From positions 21,243 through 85,242 of the forward strand of contig CAMZZN010000005.1 of NCBI GenBank assembly GCA_947345935.1: a stretch of DNA of 64,000 nucleotides, written 5' to 3'. The notes below the pieces were generated by a model. It worked only from the letters and a program-made list of their open reading frames with translations. It ran no database searches and had not been told where the DNA came from. The position numbers and the translations under genes were made by a program. Of this stretch, positions 26,138 to 35,394 are shown in pieces (position 1 is the first letter of the stretch; each line of letters starts with the position of its first letter). The stretch comes from an uncultured Ruminococcus sp. (lineage in GTDB: Bacteria; Bacillota; Clostridia; Oscillospirales; Ruminococcaceae).

Positions 26138-27673
26138 ATGAAAAAAGCATTCTTTTTTGGGACTTCCAGCAATCCTAATATCGATGAACAATGTAGAAGA
26201 AATTATGAATATTCTAATTTTGTTTTCGCACTTTGTTTGGATACATTAAGGCATATAGACGAAGAGTACGTTATTACTTATTTCAAAAGGCATGATATGC
26301 TTGATGTAGATAATATAAGGGATAGCGTATATAAATGTATGTTGGAGTATGATACATTTATTGTACTGGTAGATCAGGATGATGGTTCATATAATGCAAA
26401 TGTCTGGTTTGAACTTGGTTTGATTTCAACTCAAAAAAATAAAACTATAATTTTGATTTCTAAAGATTATCAAAAAAATTTCCCATTTTATATTTCTGAT
26501 GTGGATGTTGTTATAATTGATAGATCTATTTATAATTGGTTTGATAGAAAAAGAAAAGATTTTGACACATTGTCTGCTGTAACTAATTTAAGAAATCCAT
26601 ATTCTTTTGTAGATATAGCAGATAAAGATATATTAAACAGCTTCAGTGGATTTAATAATTCACTAAAAGCTAAGCTTCTTCATGGTAAGAATCCGTTTTC
26701 AACACAGGTTAATCTCGCTCAATTAAATGCACTGGGATATGGTGATTTATATGAACCTTTTAAAAATAGTAATATTATAGATTCGATAAAAAATGGTAGC
26801 GTTTTAGCTGAATTTATTGAAGGGGAAGATGCAGCTTTTATTGCTTTGGAAAAAGCAGTTAAAACAGCAGGTGTTTCTCTAAGAACTACTCGTTCCGCAA
26901 ATCAATTAATTGTGGCAGGCACTGATAGAAATAATACTGTACATAATCCCTTTATGACTACACTATGTGAGAAATCCAAAAGTATTCCTAAATGTGATCG
27001 TATCATCTGTAATAATGCTCCCGAAAAATGGCATGATGTGTTTAAAATATTTATGGATGGTGGGCAGGATACAAGAGTTTTTATACGGAAGGAAAATTAT
27101 GCCTTGGGGTTTGAGTTAGTAGTAATTGATAAAAAAGTTTCGTTTATCCATTTTTATCATCATAGCGATGACTCTTTGAATGACGATGCTAGTTGTCAAA
27201 AAATAAATTCGACTTTAAAAATCATAGGTGAAAATGTTTCAAGTCATCTTGCTGATCTTTTTGATAGATTTCATCATAGAGATTTTCATAATAAAGGGAA
27301 AGATGGTGAAAGAGATCCTTCAAGAACTCTTTTAGGTATACCGGATGAGCTTATTGATAAGAAAAATGAAAGTATCGGTGAATATTATGATCGAGGATGT
27401 CTTAAACTTCCAAATGATACACCTTGTGTTGTAGAGGGTGATGAAGCATCAAGAATAAGCAGAAGTAAGGCTATAAATGCGTATCTATTATCAACATTTA
27501 AAAAATGGCAAAAGGATATGTTACCAAATGACAGAATTAATATGGCTATAGGAATTACTTCCCTTAGTGAAAAAAATGCTGGAATTATTTCAAATGGTTT
27601 TGATGAATACTTTGCTGATTTGCAGAATGAAAAGAAAGAGAGAATTAAGAAGATAATAGATATGTATTGCTAA
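26138..27673 (+). CDS. TIR / nucleoside-deoxyribosyltransferase-like N-terminus + PLD-like C-terminus, paralogue 1
   Basis: KKAFFFGTSSNPN...RHDMLDVDNIRDSVYKCMLEYDTFIVLVDQDDGSYNANVWFELGLIS; C-terminal SLRTTRSANQ...CDRIICNNAPEKWHDVFKIF...FELVVIDKKVSFIHFYHH. Confidence 0.7.
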   Translation: MKKAFFFGTSSNPNIDEQCRRNYEYSNFVFALCLDTLRHIDEEYVITYFKRHDMLDVDNIRDSVYKCMLEYDTFIVLVDQDDGSYNANVWFELGLISTQKNKTIILISKDYQKNFPFYISDVDVVIIDRSIYNWFDRKRKDFDTLSAVTNLRNPYSFVDIADKDILNSFSGFNNSLKAKLLHGKNPFSTQVNLAQLNALGYGDLYEPFKNSNIIDSIKNGSVLAEFIEGEDAAFIALEKAVKTAGVSLRTTRSANQLIVAGTDRNNTVHNPFMTTLCEKSKSIPKCDRIICNNAPEKWHDVFKIFMDGGQDTRVFIRKENYALGFELVVIDKKVSFIHFYHHSDDSLNDDASCQKINSTLKIIGENVSSHLADLFDRFHHRDFHNKGKDGERDPSRTLLGIPDELIDKKNESIGEYYDRGCLKLPNDTPCVVEGDEASRISRSKAINAYLLSTFKKWQKDMLPNDRINMAIGITSLSEKNAGIISNGFDEYFADLQNEKKERIKKIIDMYC

Positions 27674-27704
27674 GTTTATGGTATAATTAATAAAAATAAT
27701 CATT

Positions 27705-29282
27705 ATGGGTGATGAAATGGAAAAGAATGAACTTAAAAAAATATTCTTTATTGCTGTTACAGATGAACCAGAGAGTAACAATAGAAAATATTCCGACTTT
27801 ATATGTGAAATGTGTCGTCAGGAAATTCAGAATGATGAAGAACTTGCGAAGATAGTTGATTTTGATTCTTTTAGGAGGCATGACAAAAAAACTGCTGTTA
27901 ATATAAAGAAAAGTTTGTATGAGGCTTTAGACAAAAGCGATATTTTTATTGTTCTTCTTGATATGTATAAAAGTGGGTACAATCCAAATGTTTGGTTTGA
28001 ATTGGGAGTGATTTCTACTTCTGAAAAACCAATAATATTGATTGCAAAAGAGGGAGTTAAAATACCATTTGATATTAATGATATAAAAGTCGTAAGGTTT
28101 CCAAAATCTTTGATTTCAGAAGCAGTTGTTAATAAAAAAGGCAAGCAGATTGGAAGAATCGTCGATGATATTCTAAATAAAACTAATATGGCGTCATATG
28201 TTAATTCATTTTCTTCAGAATTTATACAGACACTTAAATGTTCTCTTAATGATGGTAATCCATTTTCTCATTGGTATGAACAGTCAAGAATAAAGAATCT
28301 TGGATATAATTCACTTATGGATTTGTTTGTGAATTCGGGAATAATAAGACTGATTCAGAATCCAGATGTACATGCAGAATACATTGCGGGAGAAAAAAAT
28401 GCTTTTGATGAATTAACTATTGAAGTGAATAATGCTGTTGAATCTATAAGAACCACACGTTTTGGTGATCAGTCGATTGCTATCCGAAATCCAGACGAGT
28501 ATGATGAAATTACAATAGCTCATGATAATTTTATGAATGCTTTATATGCAGCGGAAAGTAGAGTTGGGAAGTTTGATAGGATTATTTGTAATAATAATCC
28601 TTATAAATGGTATGATATAACTCAAATTTTAAAACAACCTTCCAAAAATGTCAATGTTTATATTCGTAAATATAATTACAATATTAATTTTGAACTTGTT
28701 GTTATTGATGAAAGAGTGGCTTTCATTCATTTTTACCAAACTAATCAAAGTGGTGATTACGATGAAAGTTTAAAAATAGTTGAAAATGAAGCAAGGCATG
28801 ATTCACAGACACAGCGAATTAAATCAACTTTAAAAATAACTGGTAAGCAAACTTGTATTGAGTTAGCAAAGATTTTTGACAGATTGCATCATAGGGATTC
28901 GAATCATGTTAACCCTAAAAATCTATCTCGAACCTTGTTGGGTGTCGAAAGTCCAAATAAATTAACCGAAATAGAAAAAAATGCTGGATATTTTACGCCA
29001 AGTCAAAGAATTACTCCTACGAATGATCCTCAAGAATTAAATACACTTTCTGAAGAAAATAGAAAAAAATTTATTGATGCATTATTAACTTGGAATATAA
29101 AAGGTAGAGATATGATGATTATGATGATAGGTTTGCATTTAGTATACAATACTCCTTTAGATATCGAAAAAAATCTTGATATTGATGATAAGAAAATTTT
29201 TAATGAAATACTTGAAAAGTATAACATTGATACCAGTGTGATAAAAAAATTTGACCTCAGTAATTTAAGTGATAATAAATGA
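27705..29282 (+). CDS. TIR / nucleoside-deoxyribosyltransferase-like + PLD-like protein, paralogue 2
   Basis: RHDKKTAVNIKKSLYEALDKSDIFIVLLDMYKSGYNPNVWFELGVIS...SIRTTRFGDQ...FDRIICNNNPYKWYDITQIL...FELVVIDERVAFIHFYQ. Confidence 0.7.
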   Translation: MGDEMEKNELKKIFFIAVTDEPESNNRKYSDFICEMCRQEIQNDEELAKIVDFDSFRRHDKKTAVNIKKSLYEALDKSDIFIVLLDMYKSGYNPNVWFELGVISTSEKPIILIAKEGVKIPFDINDIKVVRFPKSLISEAVVNKKGKQIGRIVDDILNKTNMASYVNSFSSEFIQTLKCSLNDGNPFSHWYEQSRIKNLGYNSLMDLFVNSGIIRLIQNPDVHAEYIAGEKNAFDELTIEVNNAVESIRTTRFGDQSIAIRNPDEYDEITIAHDNFMNALYAAESRVGKFDRIICNNNPYKWYDITQILKQPSKNVNVYIRKYNYNINFELVVIDERVAFIHFYQTNQSGDYDESLKIVENEARHDSQTQRIKSTLKITGKQTCIELAKIFDRLHHRDSNHVNPKNLSRTLLGVESPNKLTEIEKNAGYFTPSQRITPTNDPQELNTLSEENRKKFIDALLTWNIKGRDMMIMMIGLHLVYNTPLDIEKNLDIDDKKIFNEILEKYNIDTSVIKKFDLSNLSDNK

Positions 29283-29641
29283 AATATATAAAGCAGTTAA
29301 TGATTATCCTTATTATATCCTGTATAGGCGAACTACTTAACTTCTTCATTCCACTTCCGATTCCGGGAAGTATATACGGCATGATTCTGTTATTTATTCT
29401 TTTATGTTGTGGTGTTATAAAATTATCACAAATTAAAGAAACTGGAGATTTTTTAATGGATATCATGCCTATACTCTTCGTTCCTTCAGCAGTTGGAATA
29501 ATCTCGCAGCTAGAACATTTAAAAACTATATGGATTCAAATCATTATAATAACGATAGTAACAACTTTTTTGGTTATGGGAATAACTGGCTTAATCACAC
29601 AGGTAGTAATAAGGATGAAAAGAGGAAAAAATAAAAAATGA
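29279..29641 (+). CDS. lrgA: CidA/LrgA family holin-like protein
   Basis: IGELLNFFIPLPIPGSIYGMILLFILLCCGVIKLSQIKETGDFLMDIMPILFVPSAVGII; ATGA overlap with preceding gene. Confidence 0.9.
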   Translation: MKYIKQLMIILIISCIGELLNFFIPLPIPGSIYGMILLFILLCCGVIKLSQIKETGDFLMDIMPILFVPSAVGIISQLEHLKTIWIQIIIITIVTTFLVMGITGLITQVVIRMKRGKNKK

Positions 29642-30327
29642 ATATATTATCAGATACTGTATATTGGGGAGTGGTGATAAGTATTGCCTCTTATCTTTTA
29701 GGTAAATTTCTTCAAGATAAGTTTAAGATAGTATTGTTTAATCCATTGTTATTTTCAACTGTTTTCACAGTTTTATTTTTACTTGTATTAAAAGTGGATT
29801 ACAGCGTATACTATGAAAAAGCAAATTATTTGCACTACTTACTTACTCCCACAACAGTTTGTCTTGCTATTCCGTTATATGAGCAGCTTCATTTACTCAA
29901 AAAGAATCTAAGTGCTATATTAGTAGGAATAGGCTCAGGAGTTATTGTAAGTCTTAGCAGTATACTTGCTTTTTCAGCATTATTTAAATTCTCACATACG
30001 ATGTATCGGACACTTTTGCCTAAATCTATCACTGCTGCTATGGGAATGGGTGTGTCGAAAGAACTTGGAGGAATACCAAGCCTTACTGTTCCAATAATAA
30101 TAATGACAGGAATTACCGGCAATATTATTGCTGAATTTGTATGCCGTGTATTAAGAATAAAAGAGCCGATAGCGAAAGGCATAGCAATAGGTTCAGCATC
30201 TCATGCCATGGGAACAGCTAAAGCTATGGAAATGGGAGAGATTGAAGGTGCAATGAGCAGTTTATCAATTGCCGTTGCCGGATTAATGACAGTAATAGGC
30301 GCAACTATATTTTCAAAACTATATTAA
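29638..30327 (+). CDS. lrgB: LrgB family protein
   Basis: LLTPTTVCLAIPLYEQLHLLKKN...LPKSITAAMGMGVSKELGGIPSLTVPIIIMTGITGN...GIAIGSASHAMGTAKAMEMGEIEGAMSSLSI. Confidence 0.93.
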   Translation: MNILSDTVYWGVVISIASYLLGKFLQDKFKIVLFNPLLFSTVFTVLFLLVLKVDYSVYYEKANYLHYLLTPTTVCLAIPLYEQLHLLKKNLSAILVGIGSGVIVSLSSILAFSALFKFSHTMYRTLLPKSITAAMGMGVSKELGGIPSLTVPIIIMTGITGNIIAEFVCRVLRIKEPIAKGIAIGSASHAMGTAKAMEMGEIEGAMSSLSIAVAGLMTVIGATIFSKLY

Positions 30328-30341
30328 TTGGAGTGATTAAA

Positions 30342-31172
30342 ATGTTTGCAGGATTTAATTTAAAATTATCAGAAGCATTTTTTGATAATAAAATAAATGA
30401 GTATGTATATATTGGTGAAAACAGCAACTCGAATTTATGCTTTGATGAGGACATGACAAATTGTATTATTACAAAATTTAAAGAAGGGGATTCTTTAAGT
30501 GGAGAAAGAATATTACATGAATGGTTCCCGAGAGTTGAATGTAATGTTTTCATATCTCATGCTCATGATGATAAACGTTTAGCAAATGCATTTGCCGGAT
30601 GGCTGTATGAGAATTTTCATATAATTTCATTTATTGATTCTAATGTATGGAATTATATAGACACTTTATTAAATATGCTTAATGAATATAGTGATAAGCG
30701 ACCAAATGGCTCAGAGGGTTGGCTTTATGATTATTGCAAATGTAATCGGGCATCTCAGCACGCCAATATTATGTTGTTAATGTCTTTGCAAACAATGATA
30801 GATAATGTTGAATCAGTATTCTTTCTTAATACGGATAATTCAGTGAATGCAATAGATGACAATGGTATAAGCAGTACATATTCTCCATGGATATATGCGG
30901 AGCTAATGTGTGCGGATTTAATTCGCAAGAAACCGTTAGCTGAATATCGAAATAAAAATTTTCTTGAACATTTTGATATGAATACTTTAAATGAAAGTCG
31001 TGCAGAAATGCAGATCAGCTATAATATTTCAACGAGTAATTTAAAAAAGTTAAATGAAGCTAATCTTATTAAATGGGCGGAACAATATAAAAATGGACAT
31101 AATGTAATTCCAATGGATTTGCTGTATAAAATGTTTGTGAACGAGGTGTCAAATGGGAACGGCAGTTACTAA
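30342..31172 (+). CDS. TIR-domain protein
   Basis: VECNVFISHAHDDKRLANAFAGWLYENFHIISFIDSNVW...SPWIYAELMCADLIRKKPL. Confidence 0.75.
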   Translation: MFAGFNLKLSEAFFDNKINEYVYIGENSNSNLCFDEDMTNCIITKFKEGDSLSGERILHEWFPRVECNVFISHAHDDKRLANAFAGWLYENFHIISFIDSNVWNYIDTLLNMLNEYSDKRPNGSEGWLYDYCKCNRASQHANIMLLMSLQTMIDNVESVFFLNTDNSVNAIDDNGISSTYSPWIYAELMCADLIRKKPLAEYRNKNFLEHFDMNTLNESRAEMQISYNISTSNLKKLNEANLIKWAEQYKNGHNVIPMDLLYKMFVNEVSNGNGSY

Positions 31173-31578
31173 AGATGATATATATAAAGAGTTGGATCTC
31201 ATTCAATCTTGCATTACAAGAATGGCAAGCAATTCTTTTTCGATGAAAGGCTGGCATATAGGTACAATTTCTGCATTGCTTGTATTTTTTTTCAGTAAAG
31301 AATCAGTAAACTTGAATATGATTTTTTTAATCATTGCAGCAGTAACTCTTGTATTTTGGTATCTTGATTCATATTATCTCATGGTTGAAAGAAAATACAG
31401 ATGGAAATATGCATGGGTAATAAAAAATAGAGTAAATGCCAGTACTCCTAAAACCAATTTTTTATTTGACCTTAATCCGGATAAAGAAGAAATGTGGGAT
31501 GTTGATATAAATTCAAAAGGTTACAAAGTTGCAAAAAAACAAGGGAAGCATGTAAGAAGAACCGAATTGGATTTATAA
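31153..31578 (+). CDS. two-TM membrane protein
   Basis: SMKGWHIGTISALLVFFFSKESVNLNMIFLIIAAVTLVFWYLDSYYLMVERKYRWKYAWV; overlaps the TIR gene by 20 nt. Confidence 0.7.
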   Translation: MGTAVTKDDIYKELDLIQSCITRMASNSFSMKGWHIGTISALLVFFFSKESVNLNMIFLIIAAVTLVFWYLDSYYLMVERKYRWKYAWVIKNRVNASTPKTNFLFDLNPDKEEMWDVDINSKGYKVAKKQGKHVRRTELDL

Positions 31579-32044
31579 TAAATCTATGTATGTTGAGAGA
31601 AGTAATGAATGTCATGTTTTCAAATACAATGGAAATACAGTATTTCGTTGCTTTTGCAGCATCTATTTTATCTTATATATATCGTATAATATTATGTTAA
31701 ATATACAATAACAAATAATATTATGATTAATTTATAAAGATGTTGGTATTATTGACTTTGACATAAGTAGTATTAGTAGCAAGTGGAGTAAGTTCAGAAG
31801 AAATTCAGAGTTGCTTATATTTCATATGATAATTAAGTAGGAAACATGACAAAATTGTTATGTTCTCACAGTAAACTCCGTTTAGCTTAAAAAGCGGGAC
31901 GGAGTATTTTTATGCCCACAAGAAAATTTAATAAAGTATCAAAATAAAAATGAGGATACAAATATAATCGTTTTGCTTAAAAACGGATATATTTATATCC
32001 TTTTTTTGTGTCCTTTTTTCTGACTTTAATGAAAGGACACAAGG

Positions 32045-32120
32045 ATGATATTTGACTGTAAATGGCTGTGTATAGCCGCAAAGTATCCATAGCCTTCATT
32101 TGATTTTAAATCGAATGGAG
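32045..32120 (+). promoter_or_regulatory. attenuator B: leader peptide MIFDCKWLCIAAKYP* (32045-32092) + SD-sequestering hairpin (32094-32120)
   Basis: Same KWLCIxAK leader core as attenuator A; CTTCATTTGATT/AATCGAATGGAG stem includes SD GGAG of ATG 32129. Confidence 0.65.
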
Positions 32121-32128
32121 ATGAAAAA

Positions 32129-32572
32129 ATGAAGAAAAACACAGTGCGTGTTTTTGATACTATATCGAAAAAAGTAGTAAGAGTTGAAGTGAGTGATGAA
32201 GTTCGTACACATTATAAGAGAACTCAGTGGAACATAGATGATAATAACAAGTCATTTTACAAACATGAAATACAATTTTCTGCGCTGATTGGCGGACATA
32301 AAAATGCGTATGAAAATTTTCATGAATTCCATACTGAAAAAGATATAGTTGAAAAAAACACAATAAAAAAAACACAATAAAAAAAACGGAAAATAAAATG
32401 CTGTACGAAAGTCTGAGTAAGCTTTCCAATGATGAACGCAATCTGATTATGATGATTTACTTTAAGAATAAGACCGAATTAGAATGTGCAGATTTACTGC
32501 ATACTACTCAGCAAAATGTACACAAAAAGAAAAAGAAGATTTTGGCTAAACTTAACAAACTTTTAAAAAAAT
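32129..32572 (+). pseudogene. ICE-type sigma-70 region-4-like regulator, split at an A-rich repeat
   Basis: 83-aa ORF ends in repeated acaataaaaaaa; then other frame MLYESLSKLSNDERNLIMMIYFKNKTELECADLLHTTQQNVHKKKKKILAKLNKLLKK. Confidence 0.6.
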
Positions 32573-33048
32573 AGAAAAAATCGGTTGTTAAATGTCTGAC
32601 TTCTTCCCCTATACAAGTGAAAGGAAAAATTAATTCTTTTCAAGAACTTGAAAATTGAATAACAACTTTACATGTACGTTAATCACACGGGCGGTCTAAA
32701 AATCGTCAGCCAAAGAAGCCATACGCCAGGAGCTCAAATGAGGGAGCGATAAATATGCAGCTTCAAAATCCGGAACAGCTTTCCGGAACGGCAATGAAAC
32801 GTGTGAGGATAATGATACTTCCGTTCAGTCACAGACTCAAGCAATGGGGGCGGCTTTATGAGAACCATAAAGGGATGAAATTTCCATGAGATCGGTAAGC
32901 TGCCGATTGCCTGTAGAGTTCCGCCATGACGGATATTGGGAATAAATATCATGGAGAATCGTCTGAAAATCAGACGAAGGCAAAACGAGATATTACTGCG
33001 GTTTGCGTTTGGCGAACCGCAGTTTTACATAAAACAGAAAGGGAAAGA

Positions 33049-33402
33049 ATGAAAATGATTATAAAACGAGGTGATGTTTTTTATGCTGATCTTGAACCAA
33101 TAATTGGTTCGGAACAAGGTGGTGTCAGACCTGTTCTGGTGGTTCAGAATAATGTTGGGAACAAGTATAGTCCAACGGTAGTGGTGCTGCCAATTTCATC
33201 GGCGAAAAAGACGAACATTCCTACTCACATTCGAATTTGTAATTCTAAAATACTGCTTAAAAATTCTGTGATTCTTGCAGAGCAGATACGAACAATAGAC
33301 CGTAACAGACTGCAAAATTATGTAGGCTCGGTCGAAATGGAAGTTATGGCGAAAGTGGATAAGGCGTTAAAAATAAGTATGGGGGTAAATGAAAATGAGT
33401 AA
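33049..33402 (+). CDS. PemK/MazF-like toxin
   Basis: IIKRGDVFYADLEPIIGSEQGGVRPVLVVQNNVGNKYSPTVVVLPISSAKK...PTHI. Confidence 0.93.
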   Translation: MKMIIKRGDVFYADLEPIIGSEQGGVRPVLVVQNNVGNKYSPTVVVLPISSAKKTNIPTHIRICNSKILLKNSVILAEQIRTIDRNRLQNYVGSVEMEVMAKVDKALKISMGVNENE

Positions 33403-33555
33403 ATATGGAACAGCAGAATTTATGTGCCGTCAAATGGAGGCTTTTGTATATGCATTGATTTTTTTGACGGACGAGCAGAAAGAAAAAATCAGCAAACTTA
33501 ATGAGAAAGAAGTGTTTGCAGAATATCCGTCTGTACGGGAAAACGAAGTGTCGGT

Positions 33556-33675
33556 ATGATTGGTTTTTTAATAGGATTGATGGTTGGCGGAACTACAGGA
33601 GTGTTTGTAATGTGCCTGTGTGAAGCAGCTTCGGAAGCTGATAAATGTATGGATCTGACAGATTCTGAAAATTAA
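33556..33675 (+). CDS. DUF3789-like small membrane protein
   Basis: MIGFLIGLMVGGTTGVFVMCLCEAASEADKCMDLTDSEN, stop TAA before recombinase. Confidence 0.6.
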   Translation: MIGFLIGLMVGGTTGVFVMCLCEAASEADKCMDLTDSEN

Positions 33676-33746
33676 TTTTGTCAGATTTGATGATACCATT
33701 CTAACAAGAAATATGGTATCCTTATTGGTTGAAAGGAGCTGATGAA

Positions 33747-35303
33747 ATGTCGGCAGTAACGGTAATTCATCCGATAAAAACAGAAGAAATAAGCAAAATG
33801 ATACGTTGTGCGGCGTACTGCCGAGTTAGTTCCGACAGCGAGGATCAACTTAATTCTTTCATGGCTCAGACAAGATATTACAGTCGGATTTTTGAAGATT
33901 CAGAAACGGAGATCTTAGTTGATATTTATGCCGATGAAGGTGTGACAGGCACACGAGAGGACAAGCGTGAAGAATTTCAGCGAATGATAAATGACTGCCG
34001 AAAGGGTAAAATTGATAGGATCTATACAAAATCAATAAGCCGTTTCGCCCGAAATACAAGGGATTGTCTTAAAAACGTCCGTGAACTGAAATCGATTGGA
34101 ATTACGATATGCTTCGAAAAAGAAAAAATCGACACAGCTAATATGACAGATGAAATGATAATAACTATCATGGGTGGTCTGGCGCAGGAAGAATCTGTTT
34201 CGATTTCGCAGAATATGCGGTGGAGCATAAAAAAACGGATGGAAAATGGAACATTTAATCCTGCATATCTTCCATACGGATATAATAGAGTGCATGGAAA
34301 AATCGTTATAAACGAAGCGGAATCATCAATTGTGAAATGTATTTTTTTACAATATATCAGCGGAAACGGCATGGAAAGCATAGCAAAGGAACTGAATACG
34401 ACACAGATAGATAAAGGTGAAAAAGGCTATATATGGTGCAAAAATACAATCAGATATATTCTGATGAATGAAAAATATACAGGCAAATCAATTTTTCGCA
34501 AATTTTATACAACTGATAATTTTCCGTATAAGCAAAAAGAAAATAAGGGAGAGTTAGAACAGTATCTTGTTCAGGATACAATGCCGGTTATAATATCCGA
34601 AGAAATATTTGCGACAGTGCAGAAATTAATTGCAGAACGAAAAGAAAACTGTAAATTTTCAGGGAAAGTATATCCTCTAAGCGGTAAAATAAAGTGCGGA
34701 AAATGCGGATGTTCCTTCAAGAGAAAAATGATCAATAAAAGAGTTTTCTGGACTTGTTCGAAACACAATTTAAATGCTTCCGATTGCGAAATAAAGCCGA
34801 TTTCTCAGGAAATGGTTTATAGTCTGTTTATTAAACTTCACAATAATCTCCAGCATAATTACAAGCAGATTCTTGTTCCATTGCAAACAGCAGTGCAGGA
34901 TTTAAAATCACGCCGATATAATGGTAATTTTACCGTTATAGAAATACACAAGGAAATCGCAAAGCACAGGGAACATACTCATGTACTTGCACGACTGAAA
35001 ACAAAGGGATTCCTTGATAACGCTAAGTATCTTGAACAAACAACGGAATTTGCAGCAAAAATTAATAAGCTGCAGACAGAGCTGAAAAAGATTACTCGCT
35101 CCGATGATGAGGACGAAACATTAGAACAGATAGAAATGCTGATAGATTATTTTGAAAAGTGTGAAAATCCGATTACAGAATTTGATGAATCAGCGTTTGA
35201 AAATATAGTTGATAAAATTGTTGTGATAAATCAGAGTGAGTTGGAGTTTCATGTAATTGGCGGACTGAAATTCATAGAGAAAATACAGCATAATATGTCC
35301 TGA
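33747..35303 (+). CDS. large serine recombinase 1
   Basis: RCAAYCRVSSDSEDQLNSFMAQTRYY...YADEGVTGT...YTKSISRFARNTRDCL...GGLAQEESVSISQN; zinc ribbon CGKCGCSFKRK. Confidence 0.95.
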   Translation: MSAVTVIHPIKTEEISKMIRCAAYCRVSSDSEDQLNSFMAQTRYYSRIFEDSETEILVDIYADEGVTGTREDKREEFQRMINDCRKGKIDRIYTKSISRFARNTRDCLKNVRELKSIGITICFEKEKIDTANMTDEMIITIMGGLAQEESVSISQNMRWSIKKRMENGTFNPAYLPYGYNRVHGKIVINEAESSIVKCIFLQYISGNGMESIAKELNTTQIDKGEKGYIWCKNTIRYILMNEKYTGKSIFRKFYTTDNFPYKQKENKGELEQYLVQDTMPVIISEEIFATVQKLIAERKENCKFSGKVYPLSGKIKCGKCGCSFKRKMINKRVFWTCSKHNLNASDCEIKPISQEMVYSLFIKLHNNLQHNYKQILVPLQTAVQDLKSRRYNGNFTVIEIHKEIAKHREHTHVLARLKTKGFLDNAKYLEQTTEFAAKINKLQTELKKITRSDDEDETLEQIEMLIDYFEKCENPITEFDESAFENIVDKIVVINQSELEFHVIGGLKFIEKIQHNMS

Positions 35304-35394
35304 AGGTCAAATTTCAGGGCATATATTTGTTGTTATTGATACTGGATTTCTATGGAAAGAAATGATATTATGTTGTTGGAAGGGAGTGAGAATA

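Noticed and set aside
29279-30327. Housekeeping lrgAB unrelated to neighbours
   Set aside because: Considered seriously, but ATGA overlap with the upstream TIR-like gene and immediate TIR gene downstream favour one operon; remains the main alternative explanation
30333-30341. Extended start MIK for the TIR gene
   Set aside because: SD GGAG at ~30331-30334 fits ATG 30342 better
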